This document shows, one piece after another, positions 1 through 12,294 of a DNA stretch of 64,000 nt; the stretch's first letter is position 1; every line of letters starts with the position of its first letter. Source of the DNA: Monoplex corrugatus. Lineage: Eukaryota > Mollusca > Gastropoda > Littorinimorpha > Ranellidae. The stretch lies in contig CM060306.1 in assembly GCA_030674185.1 (NCBI GenBank), forward strand, positions 48,393,132 through 48,457,131. Reading direction: 5' to 3'. The notes below the pieces were generated by a model. That model made no database searches. It worked only from the letters and a program-made list of their open reading frames with translations, and had not been told where the DNA came from. Made by a program: the position numbers and the translations under genes.

Positions 1-3000
1 AGATGATCGTGATGATGATGGTCTAAATGATGAAGAATGTAGCTAATAGGAGATGATGACGTGATAATGACGGTTAAATGATGAAGAATGTAGCTAATAG
101 GGATGATGATGATCGTGATGATGATGGTCTAAATGATGAAGAATGAGCTAATAGGGATGATGATGATCGTGATATGATGGTTAAATGATGAAGAATGTAG
201 CTAATAGGGATGATGATGATCGTGATAGATGTCTAAATGATGAAGAATGTAGCTAATAGGGATGATGATATCGTGATATGAGGCTAAATGATGAAGAATG
301 TAGCTAATAGGATGATGATGATCGTGATATGAGGTCTAAATGATGAAAATGTAGCTAATAGGATGATGATGATCGTGATGATGATGGTCTAAATGATGAA
401 GAATGTAGCTAATAGGGATGATGATGATCGTGATATGATGGTTAAATGATGAAGAATTAGCTAATAGGGATGATGATGATCGTGATGAGAGGTCTAAATG
501 ATGAAGAATGTAGCTAATAGGATGATGATGATCGTGATGATGAGGTCTAAATGATGAAGAATGTAGCTAATAGGGATGATGATGATCGTGATGAGATGGT
601 CTAAATGATGAGAATGTAGCTAATAGGGATGATGATGATCGTGATGATGATGCTAAATGATGAAGAATGTAGCTAATAGGATGAGTGATCGTGATATGAT
701 GGTAAATGATGAAGAATGTAGCTAATAGGGATGATGATGATCGTGATATGAGGTCTAAATGATGAAGAATGTAGCTAATAGGATGATGAGTCGTGATATG
801 AGGTCTAAATGATGAAGAATGTAGCTAATAGGGATGATGATGATCGTGATAATGAGGTCAAATGATGAAGAATGTAGCAATAGGATGATGATATCGTGAT
901 AATGATGTAAATGATGAAGAATGTAGCTAATAGGGATGATGATGATCGTGATATGATGGTCTAAATGATGAAGAATGTAGCTAATAGGGATGATGATATC
1001 GTGATATGAGGCTAAATGATAAGAATGTAGCTAATAGGGATGATGTGATCGTGATATGAGGTTAAATGATGAAGAATGTAGCTAATAGGGATGATGATAT
1101 CGTGATGATGAGGTCTAAATGATAAGAATGTAGCTAATAGGGATGATGATGATCGTGATGATGAGGTCTAAATGATGAAGAATGTAGCTAATAGGATGAT
1201 ATGATCGTGATGATGATGGTCTAAATGATGAAGAATGTACTAATAGGGATGATGATGATCGTGATATGAGGTCTAAATGATGAAGAATGTAGCTAATAGG
1301 ATGATGATGATCGTGATATGATGGTCTAAATGATGAAGAATGTAGCTAATAGGATGATGATGATCGTGATGATGATGGTCTAAATGATGAAGAATGTAGC
1401 TAATAGGGATGATGATGATCGTGATAATGAGGTTAAATGATGAAGAATGTAGCTAATAGGGATGATGTGATCGTGATGATGATGGTTAAATGATGAAGAA
1501 TGTAGCTAATAGGGATGATGTATCGTGATATGAGGTAAATGATGAAGAATGTAGCTATAGGGATGATGATGATCGTGATATGATGGTCTAAATGATGAAG
1601 AATGTAGCTAATAGGGATGATGATGATCGTGATAATGATGGTCTAAATGATGAAGAATGTAGCTAAAGGGATGATGGATCGTGATAATGAGGTCTAAATG
1701 ATGAAGAATGTAGCTAATAGGGATGATGATGATCGTGATGATGATGGTCTAAATGATGAAGAATGTAGCTAATAGGATGATGATGATCGTGATAATGATG
1801 GCTAAATGATGAAGAATGTAGCTAATAGGGATGATGATATCGTGATAATGCTAAATGATGAAGAATGTAGCTATAGGGATGATGATGATCGTGATGATGA
1901 TGGCTAAATGATGAAGAATGTAGCTAATAGGGATGATGAGATCGTGATATGATGGTCTAAATGATGAAGAATGTAGCTAATAGGGATGATGATGATCGTG
2001 ATGATGATGGTCTAAATGATGAAGAATGTAGCTAATAGGGATGATGATGATCGTGATGATGATGGTTAAATGATGAAGAATGTAGCTAATAGGGATGATG
2101 ATGACGTGATAATGAGGTCTAAATGATGAAGAATGTAGCTAATAGGGATGATGATGATCGTGATGATGATGGTCTAAATGATGAAGAATGTAGCTAATAG
2201 GGATGATGATGATCGTGATAATGACGGTCTAAATGATGAAGAATGTAGCTAATAGGGATGATGATGATCGTGATATGATGGTCTAAATGATGAAGAATGA
2301 GCTAATAGGGATGATGATGATCGTGATGATGAGGTTAAATGATGAAGAATGTAGCTAATAGGGATGATGATGATCGTGATAATGAGGTCTAAATGATGAA
2401 GAATGTAGCAATAGGGATGATGATATCGTGATGATGATGCTAAATGATGAAGAATGTAGCTAATAGGGATGATGATGACGTGATGATGATGGTCTAAATG
2501 ATGAAGAATGTAGCTAATAGGGATGAGATGATCGTGATGATGATGGTCTAAATGATGAAGAATGTAGCTAATAGGATGATGATGATCGTGATGATGATGG
2601 TCTAAATGATGAAGAATGTAGCTAATAGGGATGATGATGATCGTGATATGAGGTTAAATGATGAAGAATGTAGCTAATAGGATGATGATGATCGTGATAT
2701 GAGGTCAAAGATGAAGATGTAGCTAATAGGGATATGATGACGTGATATATGTCTAAAGATGAAGAATGTAGCTAATAGGATATGATGATCGTGATGATGA
2801 TGTCTAAATGATGAAGAATGTAGCTAATAGGATGATAGATCGGATGATGATGTTAAATGGAGAATATAACTAATAAAATGAGAAGAATGCTAATAGGGAT
2901 GATGACGTGAAGGTTAATGATAAAGTAGCTAATAGGATGATGAGATCTGATAATGATGGTCTAAAGATGAGAAGTAGCTAATAGGGATGATGATGATCGT

Positions 3001-5710
3001 GATAATGGTAAATGTGAGAATAGCTAATAGGGATGATGATGATCGTGATAATGATGGTCTAAAGAAGAAATGAGCTAATAGGGATGATATATCGTGATAT
3101 GACGGTAAATGATGAAGAATGTACTAATAGGGATATGATGATGTGATATGATGTCTAAATGATGAAGAATGGACTAATAGGATGATGATAATCGTGATAA
3201 TGAGGTAAATGAAAGAATGTAGCTAATAGGATGATGTGATCGTGATATGATGGTCTAAATGATGAAGAATGTAGCTAATAGGGAATGATACGTGATGATG
3301 ATGGTCAATGATAGAATGTAGCAATAGGATGATATGATCGTGATAGAGGTTAAATGATGAAGAATGAGCTAATAGGATATGTGATCGTGATGTGATGGTC
3401 TAAATGATGAAGAATGTAGCTAATAGGATGATGATATCGTGAATAGGTTAAATGATGAAAATTAGCTAATAGGGATGATGATATCGGATATGATGGTCTA
3501 AATGATGAAGATGTAGCTAATAGGATGATGTGATCGTGATATGAGGTCTAATGATGAAGAATTAGCTAATAGGATGATGATGATGTGATGATGACGGTGT
3601 AAATGAGAAGAATGAGCTAATAGGGATGATGATGATCGTGATATGAGGTCTAAATGATGAAGAATGTAGCTAATAGGGATGATGATGATCGTGATGATGA
3701 TGGTCTAAATGATGAAGAATGTAGCTAATAGGGATGATGATGATCGTGATGATGATGGTCTAAATGATGAAGAATGTAGCTAATAGGGATGATGATGATC
3801 GTGATGATGATGGTCTAAATGATGAAGAATGTAGCTAATAGGGATGATGATGATCGTGATAATGATGGTCTAAATGATGAAGAATGTAGCTAATAGGGAT
3901 GATGATGATCGTGATGATGATGGTCTAAATGATGAAGAATGTAGCTAATAGGGATGATGATGATCGTGATGATGATGGTCTAAATGATGAAGAATGTAGC
4001 TAATAGGGATGATGATGATCGTGATGATGATGGTCTAAATGATGAAGAATGTAGCTAATAGGGATGATGATGATCGTGATGATGATGGTCTAAATGATGA
4101 AGAATGTAGCTAATAGGGATGATGATGATCGTGATGATGATGGTCTAAATGATGAAGAATGTAGCTAATAGGGATGATGATGATCGTGATAATGAGGTGT
4201 AAATGATGAAGAATGTAGCTAATAGGGATGATGAATCGTGATATGATGGTCAAATGATGAAGAAAGTGCTATAGGATGAGATCGTGATGATGATGGTCTA
4301 AATGATGAAGAATGTAGCTAATAGGGATGATGATGATCGTGATAATGATGGTCTAAATGATGAAGAATGTAGCTAATAGGGATGATGATGATCGTGATAA
4401 TGAGGTCTAAATGATGAAGAATGTAGCTAATAGGGATGATGATGATCGTGATGAATGATGGTCTAAATGATGAAGAATGTAGCTAATAGGGATGATGATG
4501 AAACGTGATAATGATGGTCTAAATGATGAAGAATGTAGCTAATAGGGATGATGTGATCGTGAAATGATGGTCTAAATGATGAAGAATGTAGCTAATAGGG
4601 ATGATGATGATCGTGATGATGATGGTTAAATGATGAAGAATGTAGCTAATAGGGATGATGATATCGTGATAATGATGGTCTAAATGATGAAGAATGTAGC
4701 TAATAGGGATGATGATGATCGTGATGATGATGGTCTAAATGATGAAGAATGTAGCTAATAGGGATGATGATGATCGTGATAATGATGGTCTAAATGATGA
4801 AGAATGTAGCTAATAGGGATGATGATGATCGTGATGATGATGGTCTAAATGATGAAGAATGTAGCTAATAGGGATGATGAAATCGTGATGATGATGGTGT
4901 AAATGATGAAGAATGAGCTAATAGGGATGATGATGATCGTGATGATGATGGTCTAAATGATGAAGAATGTAGCTAATAGGGATGATGATCGTGATGATGA
5001 TGGTCTAAATGATGAAGAATGTAGCTAATAGGGATGATGATGATCGTGATATGATGGTCTAAATGATGAAGAATGTAGCTAATAGGGATGATGTGATCGT
5101 GATGATGATGGCTAAATGATGAAGAATGTAGCTAATAGGGATGATGATGATCGTGATGATGATGGTCTAAATGATGAAGAATGTAGCTAATAGGGATGAT
5201 GATGATCGTGATGATGATGGTCTAAATGATGAAGAATGTAGCTAATAGGGATGATGATGATCGTGATGATGATGGTCTAAATGATGAAGAATGTAGCTAA
5301 TAGGATGATGATGATCGTGATGATGATGGTCTAAATGATGAAGAATGTAGCTAATAGGGATGATGATGATCGTGATGATGATGGTCTAAATGATGAAGAA
5401 TGTAGCTAATAGGGATGATGATGATCGTGATGATGATGGTCTAAATGATGAAGAATGTAGCTAATAGGGATGATGATGATCGTGATGATGATGGTCTAAA
5501 TGATGAAGAATGTAGCTAATAGGGATGATGATGATCGTGATGATGATGGTGTAAATGATGAAGAATGTAGCTAATAGGGATGATGATGATCGTGATAAGA
5601 TGGTCTAAATGATGAAGAATGTAGCTAATAGGGATGATGATGACGTGATAATGACGGTGTAAATGATGAAGAATGTAGCTAATAGGGATGATGATGATCG
5701 TGATGATGAT
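1..5710. repeat. 55-bp satellite array, about 100 copies
   Basis: Head-to-tail array whose clean unit is 55 bp, measured from repeated landmarks at 3661 and 3716. The unit has a GATGATGATGATCGTGATG part and an AATGTAGCTAATAGGG part. Units at about 3640-4190 and 4700-5700 are almost identical, whereas 1-3640 and 4200-4660 contain many single-base losses and very few substitutions. Because 55 is not a multiple of three there is no long open frame. The array runs off the left edge of the window and into a gap on the right, so its true size is unknown. Confidence 0.97.
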
Positions 5711-5810
5711 NNNNNNNNNNNNNNNNNNNNNNNNNNNNNNNNNNNNNNNNNNNNNNNNNNNNNNNNNNNNNNNNNNNNNNNNNNNNNNNNNNNNNNNNNN
5801 NNNNNNNNNN
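5711..5810. other. Scaffold gap of 100 N
   Basis: A run of exactly 100 N separates the 55-bp satellite from an unrelated 27-bp minisatellite. The round number suggests a gap of unknown real length, so the two arrays may not be neighbours in the genome. Confidence 0.99.
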
Positions 5811-6104
5811 ATGTCTCCAAAAGCCTTTACCCATTGAGATGTCTCCAAAAGCCTTACCCGTTGAGATGTCTCCAAAAGCCCTACCCGTTGAGATGTCTCC
5901 AAAAGCCCTACCCGTTGAGATGTCTCCAAAAGCCTTACCCGTTGGGATGTCTCCAAAAGCCCTACCCGTTGAGATGTCTCCAAAAGCGTTATCCGTTGAG
6001 ATGTCTCCAAAAGCCTTACCCGTTGAGATGTCTCCAAAAGCCCTACCCGTTGAGATGTCTCCAAAAACCCTACCCGTTGAGATGTCTCCAAAAGCCCTAC
6101 TCGG
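5811..6104. repeat. 27-bp minisatellite, 11 copies
   Basis: Tandem copies of a 27-bp unit beginning ATGTCTCCAAAAGCC and ending CCCGTTGAG. The first copy is 28 bp and the last is cut off where the GT tract begins. The period is divisible by three, so several frames stay open on both strands (for example a repeated MSPKALPVE), but nothing else suggests it is translated. Confidence 0.95.
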
Positions 6105-6900
<796 letters not shown>

Positions 6901-6934
6901 TATGCCCATGCCCAGCATCCTTAAGTCTACACAA

Positions 6935-7212
6935 TGGGGTCTAACCACTGAACAGAATGCCACAACTTCGTAGTCTACAAGCTTGGAGTTTGTTTAAGAG
7001 GGGAGTCATCGCACTCGGGCAATTCCATATGCGCTCCACACTACACGCCATCTGTTTTACGGCAGATTCTGTCCGCCTGAACAAAACCCTTTGCGCTGGC
7101 AAGGTCCTGAAATGGAAAAGAGGTTGGGGAAGGAAGAGGGGCCGGACCTATAAAACATTAGGTTGACCTCACCAGAGTAACTGGGGCATTAAGATGGGTG
7201 GCGAGTTTTGTA
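6935..7212 (-). mobile_element. SINE-1 copy, head missing
   Basis: Member of a dispersed family found at 14.2, 22.0, 26.4, 47.4, 57.1 and 60.8 kb. Shared landmarks, read on the plus strand, are GGAGTTTGT, AATTCCATATGCGCTCCAC, a CTGAACAAAACCCT-like block, an AAGGTCCTGAAATGG block, and ATTAAGATGGG near the element's 5' side. The copies at 22.3 and 60.8 kb show that the family has a tRNA-like head with a box-B-like GTTCAAYCCC, so this copy lies in minus orientation and lacks the head. Confidence 0.75.
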
Positions 7213-7265
7213 AAATACAGTTATAAATAGTCAATAAATCTTTGCATCAACATTTTGAAAATAAT

Positions 7266-7660
7266 CACACACACACACACGTACTAAAATCACCATTGTG
7301 AATTCAAGAGTTCACGTACGCATATACCTTGTGCGCACGCGCACATATGCACGCACGAAGACGCGGGCACACTCTCAGGCACACATGCATGTACACACAC
7401 ACACACACATATACACACACACGCGCGCGCGCGCGCGCGCACAATGCACACTATCAAATACACACACACACACACACGCGTTCGCATACATGCACATCCG
7501 CACACGTACGCACGCGCGCACGCACATATACAAACACACACATACGCATATACACACGCACATACACAGAGAGACACAGACAGACAGTGCGTTCAGTTCA
7601 TATCCACGCACACAGAGAGACACACAGACAGACAAGGAGACACAGAGAGAGAGAGAGTTC
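7266..7660. repeat. CA/CG-rich and CAGA microsatellite block
   Basis: Compound (CA)n, (CACG)n and GC-alternating tracts followed by CAGA-type repeats. All overlapping ORFs are low-complexity. Confidence 0.9.
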
Positions 7661-7712
7661 AGTTCATATTGCTTATAGCCCAGCCGACAACTAGAGCCAT
7701 ATCAGGGTTAAA
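7660..7712 (-). mobile_element. Element C, 3'-terminal fragment
   Basis: Contains the reverse complement of the 3' landmark of element C (full copy at 11.5-12.1 kb): TTATAGCCCAGCCGAC followed by AGAGCCATATCAGGGTTA. Only the terminal 50 bp is present. Confidence 0.7.
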
Positions 7713-7721
7713 GAGAGAGAA

Positions 7722-7860
7722 GTGAAAAGAAGAGAAGAGAGAGAGAGACAGACAGACAGACAAACGGACAGACAGAGACACAGAGAGACAAAGAGAGACA
7801 GAGACAGACACATAGACAGACACAGAGAGACAGAGAGAGAGACAAAGAGAAGCAAGGAGG
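7722..7860. repeat. GA/CAGA microsatellite
   Basis: Purine-rich (GA)n and (CAGA)n tract just beyond the 3' edge of the claudin-like exon. It lets a minus-strand frame run on past the likely splice donor, which is why the naive ORF is longer than the exon. Confidence 0.9.
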
Positions 7861-7886
7861 GAGACAGAACAAATATAAGAACTTGC

Positions 7887-8100
7887 TTTCGTCGATGGAG
7901 AATAATTGGCTGTCGCAATGTCCACTCTGGCACTGGAACCAGAGACCGACGTTCAGTTCAGAGCGGTTCTGGGCCAGATCCCCGACATACGTCACCCAAT
8001 AGGGAGCCACGTGGCCAGCAGCAAAGGCCAGAACTGCCATCACCAGACATATCACTCCTATCAGGTACAGGTGGCTTCTCTTGCTCCACACCCAACCCAT
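7887..8100 (-). CDS. Claudin/PMP22-like protein, first coding exon
   Basis: Encodes 71 residues plus one base. Residues about 11-29 form a hydrophobic first membrane helix (LIGVICLVMAVLAFAAG), followed by Trp35, an N-glycosylation sequon at Asn45 (NRS), and GLW at 52-54 with Cys57 and Cys62. The W...GLWxxC...C pattern is the first-extracellular-loop signature of the PMP22/EMP/claudin superfamily, whose members are four-helix proteins of junctions and myelin-like membranes. The Cys spacing (four residues between) is shorter than the usual eight to ten. The ATG is preceded in frame by a TAA 18 bp upstream, which supports this start. The right-hand splice site is probably a GC donor (GAAA|GCAAGT), leaving phase 1; the acceptor phase of the exon at 23.0-23.16 kb is the same. 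No later exon of this gene is visible to the left, where the DNA is satellite. Gene identity beyond the superfamily is not claimed. Confidence 0.72.
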
Positions 8101-8322
8101 TTCGTCGTGTCTCTGTTAAAAGTGATGAGTGGAGCTGTCACCGCAGTTTGTTTTTTGTCCCTGGGACAGAGTAACACGATAATGAATAAAGGGCGATAAA
8201 AACTGGGTCGTGTTATCGTTGGTCCGCGCGGTTGTCAGATAGGAAAACATTGGAACTTCCAGTCGTAAAATAAAACAGTCCGCGTTCAGTCCACCCTGGG
8301 GACTTTCCGCTTTATAAATTAA

Positions 8323-8515
8323 TTAACCCTTTGACTCCTGCACCCTATCCACCAACATCCTGCACTGCATTGCCAACCATGCTAGCAAAGAATAAACTTA
8401 ACCCTTTGACTCCCTCATCTTATCCACCAGCTTCCTGCAGGTGGATAAGATGAGGACGTAAAACGGTTAAGTTTTTTTGCAGTTGGCAGATAAGGTGTAG
8501 GAATTAAAGGGTTAA
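8323..8515. mobile_element. P element (TTAA-ended nested palindrome), copy 1
   Basis: Bounded by TTAACCCTTTGACTCC on the left and its inverse AAAGGGTTAA on the right. Inside lies a second inverted repeat, normally centred on AGCTTCCTGCAGGAAGCT; here the core has lost the right part of the centre. The outer left arm carries ATGCTAGCAAAG and the outer right arm TTTGCAGTTGG, giving the element an orientation. See the family finding. Confidence 0.85.
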
Positions 8516-8607
8516 AGGGTGGAGGTTTTTCCGATCTCCCAGGTCTACATGTGTACAGGCTTTTTTTTTTTTAGTGCCTAAAACCTCACCCTTCCCCTCC
8601 TCCTCCA

Positions 8608-8800
8608 TCATGGGTATACGAATATGCACAACGTTGTGTATGCGCGTTAAAGAGCTTGTCAGTCATGTCAGTGTGCAGTGGTGGGCCTATGGAAACGTGA
8701 ACACACCCAGCATACACATCTCCCCCCTCTCCTCCCAAGACGGAGTGTGCAGACTGTGCAGCAACATACATTATGTGCAACAGGAAATGCGTGAACTCCT
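8608..8800 (+). mobile_element. SINE-2 fragment
   Basis: The reverse complement reads CTCCGTCTTGGG, GGGTGTGTTCACGTTTCCAT and GATCTTTAACGTGCAT-like blocks shared with the fuller copy at 24.7-25.2 kb (there on the opposite strand) and with 11.4-11.5 kb. The tRNA-like head is absent. Confidence 0.65.
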
Positions 8801-8927
8801 CCGAGAATATCGGAGCGTTGTATAAAAGGGAAAAAAATCAATATTGAGAATAGATGGTGATCTAATCTGATCGAACTTCCGGTCACTGATGTCAAGCCGC
8901 CCATATAGATTCATTGTCATAGTTATC

Positions 8928-9010
8928 GTTCATCGTCATCATCGCTGTACTTGTTACTGTCCTTGTTACTGTCATCGTCATTATCATCGTCATTGTCATC
9001 GTCATTGTCT
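8928..9010. repeat. GTCATC hexanucleotide-type microsatellite
   Basis: Imperfect repeats of GTCATC/GTTACT, about 80 bp. Confidence 0.8.
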
Positions 9011-10130
9011 CAACACACCTCTAAGCCCACCGTAATTGTGGTGGCCATGCAAACAGGGCACTAAGTCCTACACAATCTGGATGGACAATATTTTCCCCAC
9101 AATGCAACGGTTAAGACAAAGTGTTGAGAAAGTTGTTTCCAGTAGAGACACCCGTTTCAACTCTGGTCTTACTTAACCAGTGGCCACGGTTCAGTGATTT
9201 GAACATCCTAACGATTTAAAAGGTTGAGAGGTCGTGGGGGTGGGGGTGGGGGTGGGGGATGGGTCTAATCCCATCATTTCATGAAAGTCATTGATCATTG
9301 TTTACCCCCCGACCGGCTCCTACCTACCGTTAAAGTTTTAAGGTTTTGGAAGAAAGACCACCCACAGAGTCAAGTCTCACTCAGTTTTAAGGTGTGTCAT
9401 TTGGATGTTGCTCAAATATCCTGACCAACATCTCAAGTCTCTGTTATCTTTCGAGCCTGCCTGACGTCAGGATAGATCATGAAAGGAAGAGTAGAATACA
9501 CTTCTACCATGAGGTCTAAATATGGCACTTCATGGCATCAAGAACTCATCTGTTAACTGATCACAGCATTGTGAAATTTATCACCGATTCTTTGGCTGTT
9601 CATCACAGGTAACTTTTGTTTGGTCATCGTCGTCGTTGTTGTTGATGTTGTTGTTCTATTTTTTTTTTCTTCTTCTTCTTCTATTGCTTGCTTGTTTGTG
9701 ACATTCGATTTATAAGATACAAATATTACTGACACATACTATGATCAAACTAAAATGGACATGTTATACAAGTTCTCACACGCGAGTAGATTTAACTATG
9801 AGCCAACAGGGAGTGGCGGGAAGCAATGCTATTGAACTGGCTCACAGACAATCTTGTCTCGCTTCATTTTACCATATCTGAAGAAGTCTTTGACCCGAAA
9901 CGACTTGTAATGGGTTGTTCTCGCCTGGGCATTATACCAAGTGAAAACGTGGTTTTGTTTTCATTTTTTATTTGTTTGTTCGTTTGTTTGTTTTTGTTAA
10001 ACCCGCCAGCGCTTCTGACATACTTCGAAGATGGAATGAATGGCATGTTTATTCATATGTCAGAGAATTTACAAGCAAAAACAAAAAATGTTAGACCTTA
10101 CTAAAGTATATTGGAAGGATCTTAAAGCGT
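9011..10130. other. Intergenic or intronic sequence without a recognised gene
   Basis: About 1.1 kb. It includes a G-rich tract at about 9234-9258 (repeated GTGGGG, a plausible G-quadruplex former) and short CGT/TTC trinucleotide runs near 9625-9685. I found no coding or dispersed-repeat signal that I could support. Confidence 0.5.
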
Positions 10131-10144
10131 ACGGGTGTGAAAGA

Positions 10145-10535
10145 GATTGAGCGGTGGTGTGTGGTGTTGTGTGTTTGTGTGTGTGTTTGTTGTGTGTGTT
10201 TGTGTGTGTGTGGTGTGTGTGTGTGTGTGTGTGTGTCACTCTGCGTGAGTGTGTGCGTGTGTGTATTTAGATATGTGTTTAGGGAGTTTGTGGGGGAGAG
10301 GAAGATGTGTGTGTAACGTTTATGCATAGACATGTGTAGGGGTATGTGTGTGTGTGTGTGTGCGCGCGCGCGCGCGTGCGTGCGTTTGTGTGTGTGTGTG
10401 CATAGAGTTGTGTGTATGTGTAGGAACGTGTGTGAAAGAAGTGTGTGCGTGGTGTGTAGGGATGTGTGTATGGATGTGTGTCTATGTAAATTGTGTGTGT
10501 ATGTGTGTGTGGTGGGGCTGTGTGGTGTTGCTGGA
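10145..10535. repeat. GT-rich degenerate microsatellite
   Basis: Long GT tract with GC-alternating core near 10360-10382. No gene. Confidence 0.9.
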
Positions 10536-10674
10536 AACATCAAGTTTATTCTTATCAAATGTAAAAAGGAAGCGAATAATGTAAATGAATCGAGGCAAAT
10601 TTGGTTCGGCTGCTAACACAAGTGTAAAAGAAATATGATACCAAACTTAAGTGTTTGCCAAATAACATTGCCTG

Positions 10675-11320
10675 CTGCTGCTACTTCTGCGCCTAACGCT
10701 ACTGTTGGGCCACTTATTCCTGTTACTGTTTGCTTCTTGTGCTTCTGCTGATTAATTTAACATTACTATTACTACTGCTGATGACGATACTGCTACTACT
10801 TGTGCCACTACTGGTTAACATTACCACTGATGATTATGCTACTTGTTCCACTACTGCTAACACTACTATCACACTACTGCTGATAATACTGCGACTACTG
10901 CTAACACTGCAATACTGCTACTATAGTTACCTCTTCTATTGCTACTGCTACTGCTACCACTACTGCTACGACTACTATGCCTACTACTGAGTGATAATTT
11001 TGTTATCACTACAACTATTACTACTACTGTTGCTGTTGCTACAATAACGACTGCTATTATTGATAGTGCCGTTAGTTCTACTGATACGACTACTATTACT
11101 CCAACCGTGAGTATTATTACTACTACTGTGACTACTACTACTACTACTACAACTACTAATACTACTACTACACTGTTACTGTTACTATTGAAGCTGCAGC
11201 TGCTGATCTCTCCCAACAGCTTCTTTACTACTAAACTGTTATTCTTACTGCACACACTATTACTACAATCGGTACTACCGTTGCTGTTGTGTTACTGTTA
11301 GTACTACTACTTTTTTTTTT
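10675..11320. repeat. Degenerate trinucleotide (ACT/CTG) region ending in poly(T)
   Basis: About 650 bp of diverged ACT, GCT and ATT triplets, then poly(T) at 11310-11325. ORFs of Leu or Thr/Val runs here reflect the triplet period. Confidence 0.9.
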
Positions 11321-11394
11321 TTTTATTTCTTAAGACGTTCCGTTTCTTGTTTGTTTGTCTGTTTGTATGTTTGGGTGCTTGTATGCACATTGTT

Positions 11395-11535
11395 TTGTTT
11401 ATACTGAGCGATATGTTGCTGCGCAGTCTGCATACTCCGTCTTCAGTGAGCATACAGCTGTGTAGTTTCATGTCTCCATAATCCAGCAAACAATGACTTA
11501 CATGATCTTCAACATGCATAGGCCTATCGATGTTC
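11395..11535 (-). mobile_element. SINE-2 fragment
   Basis: Shares the CTCCGTCTTCAGTGAGCA, TCATGTCTCCATAA and ATGATCTTCAACATGCAT blocks with the copy at 24.8-25.0 kb. The tRNA-related end is not present. Confidence 0.7.
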
Positions 11536-11540
11536 TGCAT

Positions 11541-12090
11541 ACTTATTGTTATTGTTATTTAAAGCCCAGCCGACTGCGTAGAGCCATGTCATGGCTATAA
11601 CCAGTTCAAAACATACACAATACTTCAACAAGGAAAAAAGGAAAAGAAAATTAAGTACACATTTCAATGCATTCGCGCACATAATCTAAGGAGACACCCC
11701 TGGCGTTGACCACTTCGTCCAATTTGTCGCACAGGGGATTTAGAAAAACATACCCGAATACAAATTTAAACATAAGTAAGGGCACAAAAACATATCTAAA
11801 AACAGGCCTAAATTACCTAAAGTTGCTTCCACATATCTCATATCCCTAGAGCCAAAAATGCACTTAACACATGTACCCAATTATCAATCCTAAGAGAAGG
11901 TACGTAAGACTGTATTGAACACATACAGTTGAATGGACCAGCAAAGCAGAAAATGACAGGAAGACATGACAGAAAGCAAAGGAGGCAGAAAGAAACAAAA
12001 AGAGTGACAGAAAAGAGGAAATTTCTAGCACAGAATTTCCAGAAGGTGGGGATACTATTTATACTGAAAGAGCCCCCGACATCCCCACGG
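11541..12090 (-). mobile_element. Element C, full-length copy (about 550 bp)
   Basis: Read on the minus strand it begins with a CCCGTGGGGATGTCGGGGGC-type 5' block, then CTTTCAGTATAAATAGTA and CCTTCTGGAAATTCTG, a middle block with GGGTACATGTGTTAAGTGCA, then AATGCATTGA, and ends with GCGCAGTCGGCTGGGCTTTA-type sequence plus a short (CAATAA)n tail. The same order of blocks occurs at 45.4-45.96 kb and in pieces at 28.4, 29.5, 37-39 and 45-46 kb. It has no ORF or terminal inverted repeat, and the short tandem tail suggests a LINE-mobilised non-autonomous retroelement. The family name is unknown to me. Confidence 0.8.
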
Positions 12091-12104
12091 GGGGGGGGGG
12101 GGTC

Positions 12105-12292
12105 TGCATATGTGTACACTCGAAGGAACTGTAGGCACTTAACATGTCTGCACACACACACTGACACATTGACCTGGGAATTCAAAAATCTCCATCCTGT
12201 ACCAACCAGGCAAGAGGTACACAGGCAGGATTAAACCCCAGATCTGTGACTAAGGCCTGACGTTTTACCCACTTGACAACCCGCCTGCTCGT
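12105..12292 (-). mobile_element. SINE-2 copy with tRNA-like head
   Basis: Carries CACATTGACCTGGGAATTC, similar to the CACATTGTCAACCTGGAAG block of the 25-kb copy, then the shared GACGTTTTACCCACTTGAC block, which on the minus strand lies in the tRNA-like head. It abuts element C. Confidence 0.6.
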
Positions 12293-12294
12293 CG

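Noticed and set aside
7708..8100. A 130-codon single-exon protein extending the claudin-like frame
   Set aside because: After residue 71 the frame is only GA/CAGA microsatellite (Ser/Leu/Cys/Val runs), so the exon is taken to end at 7887.
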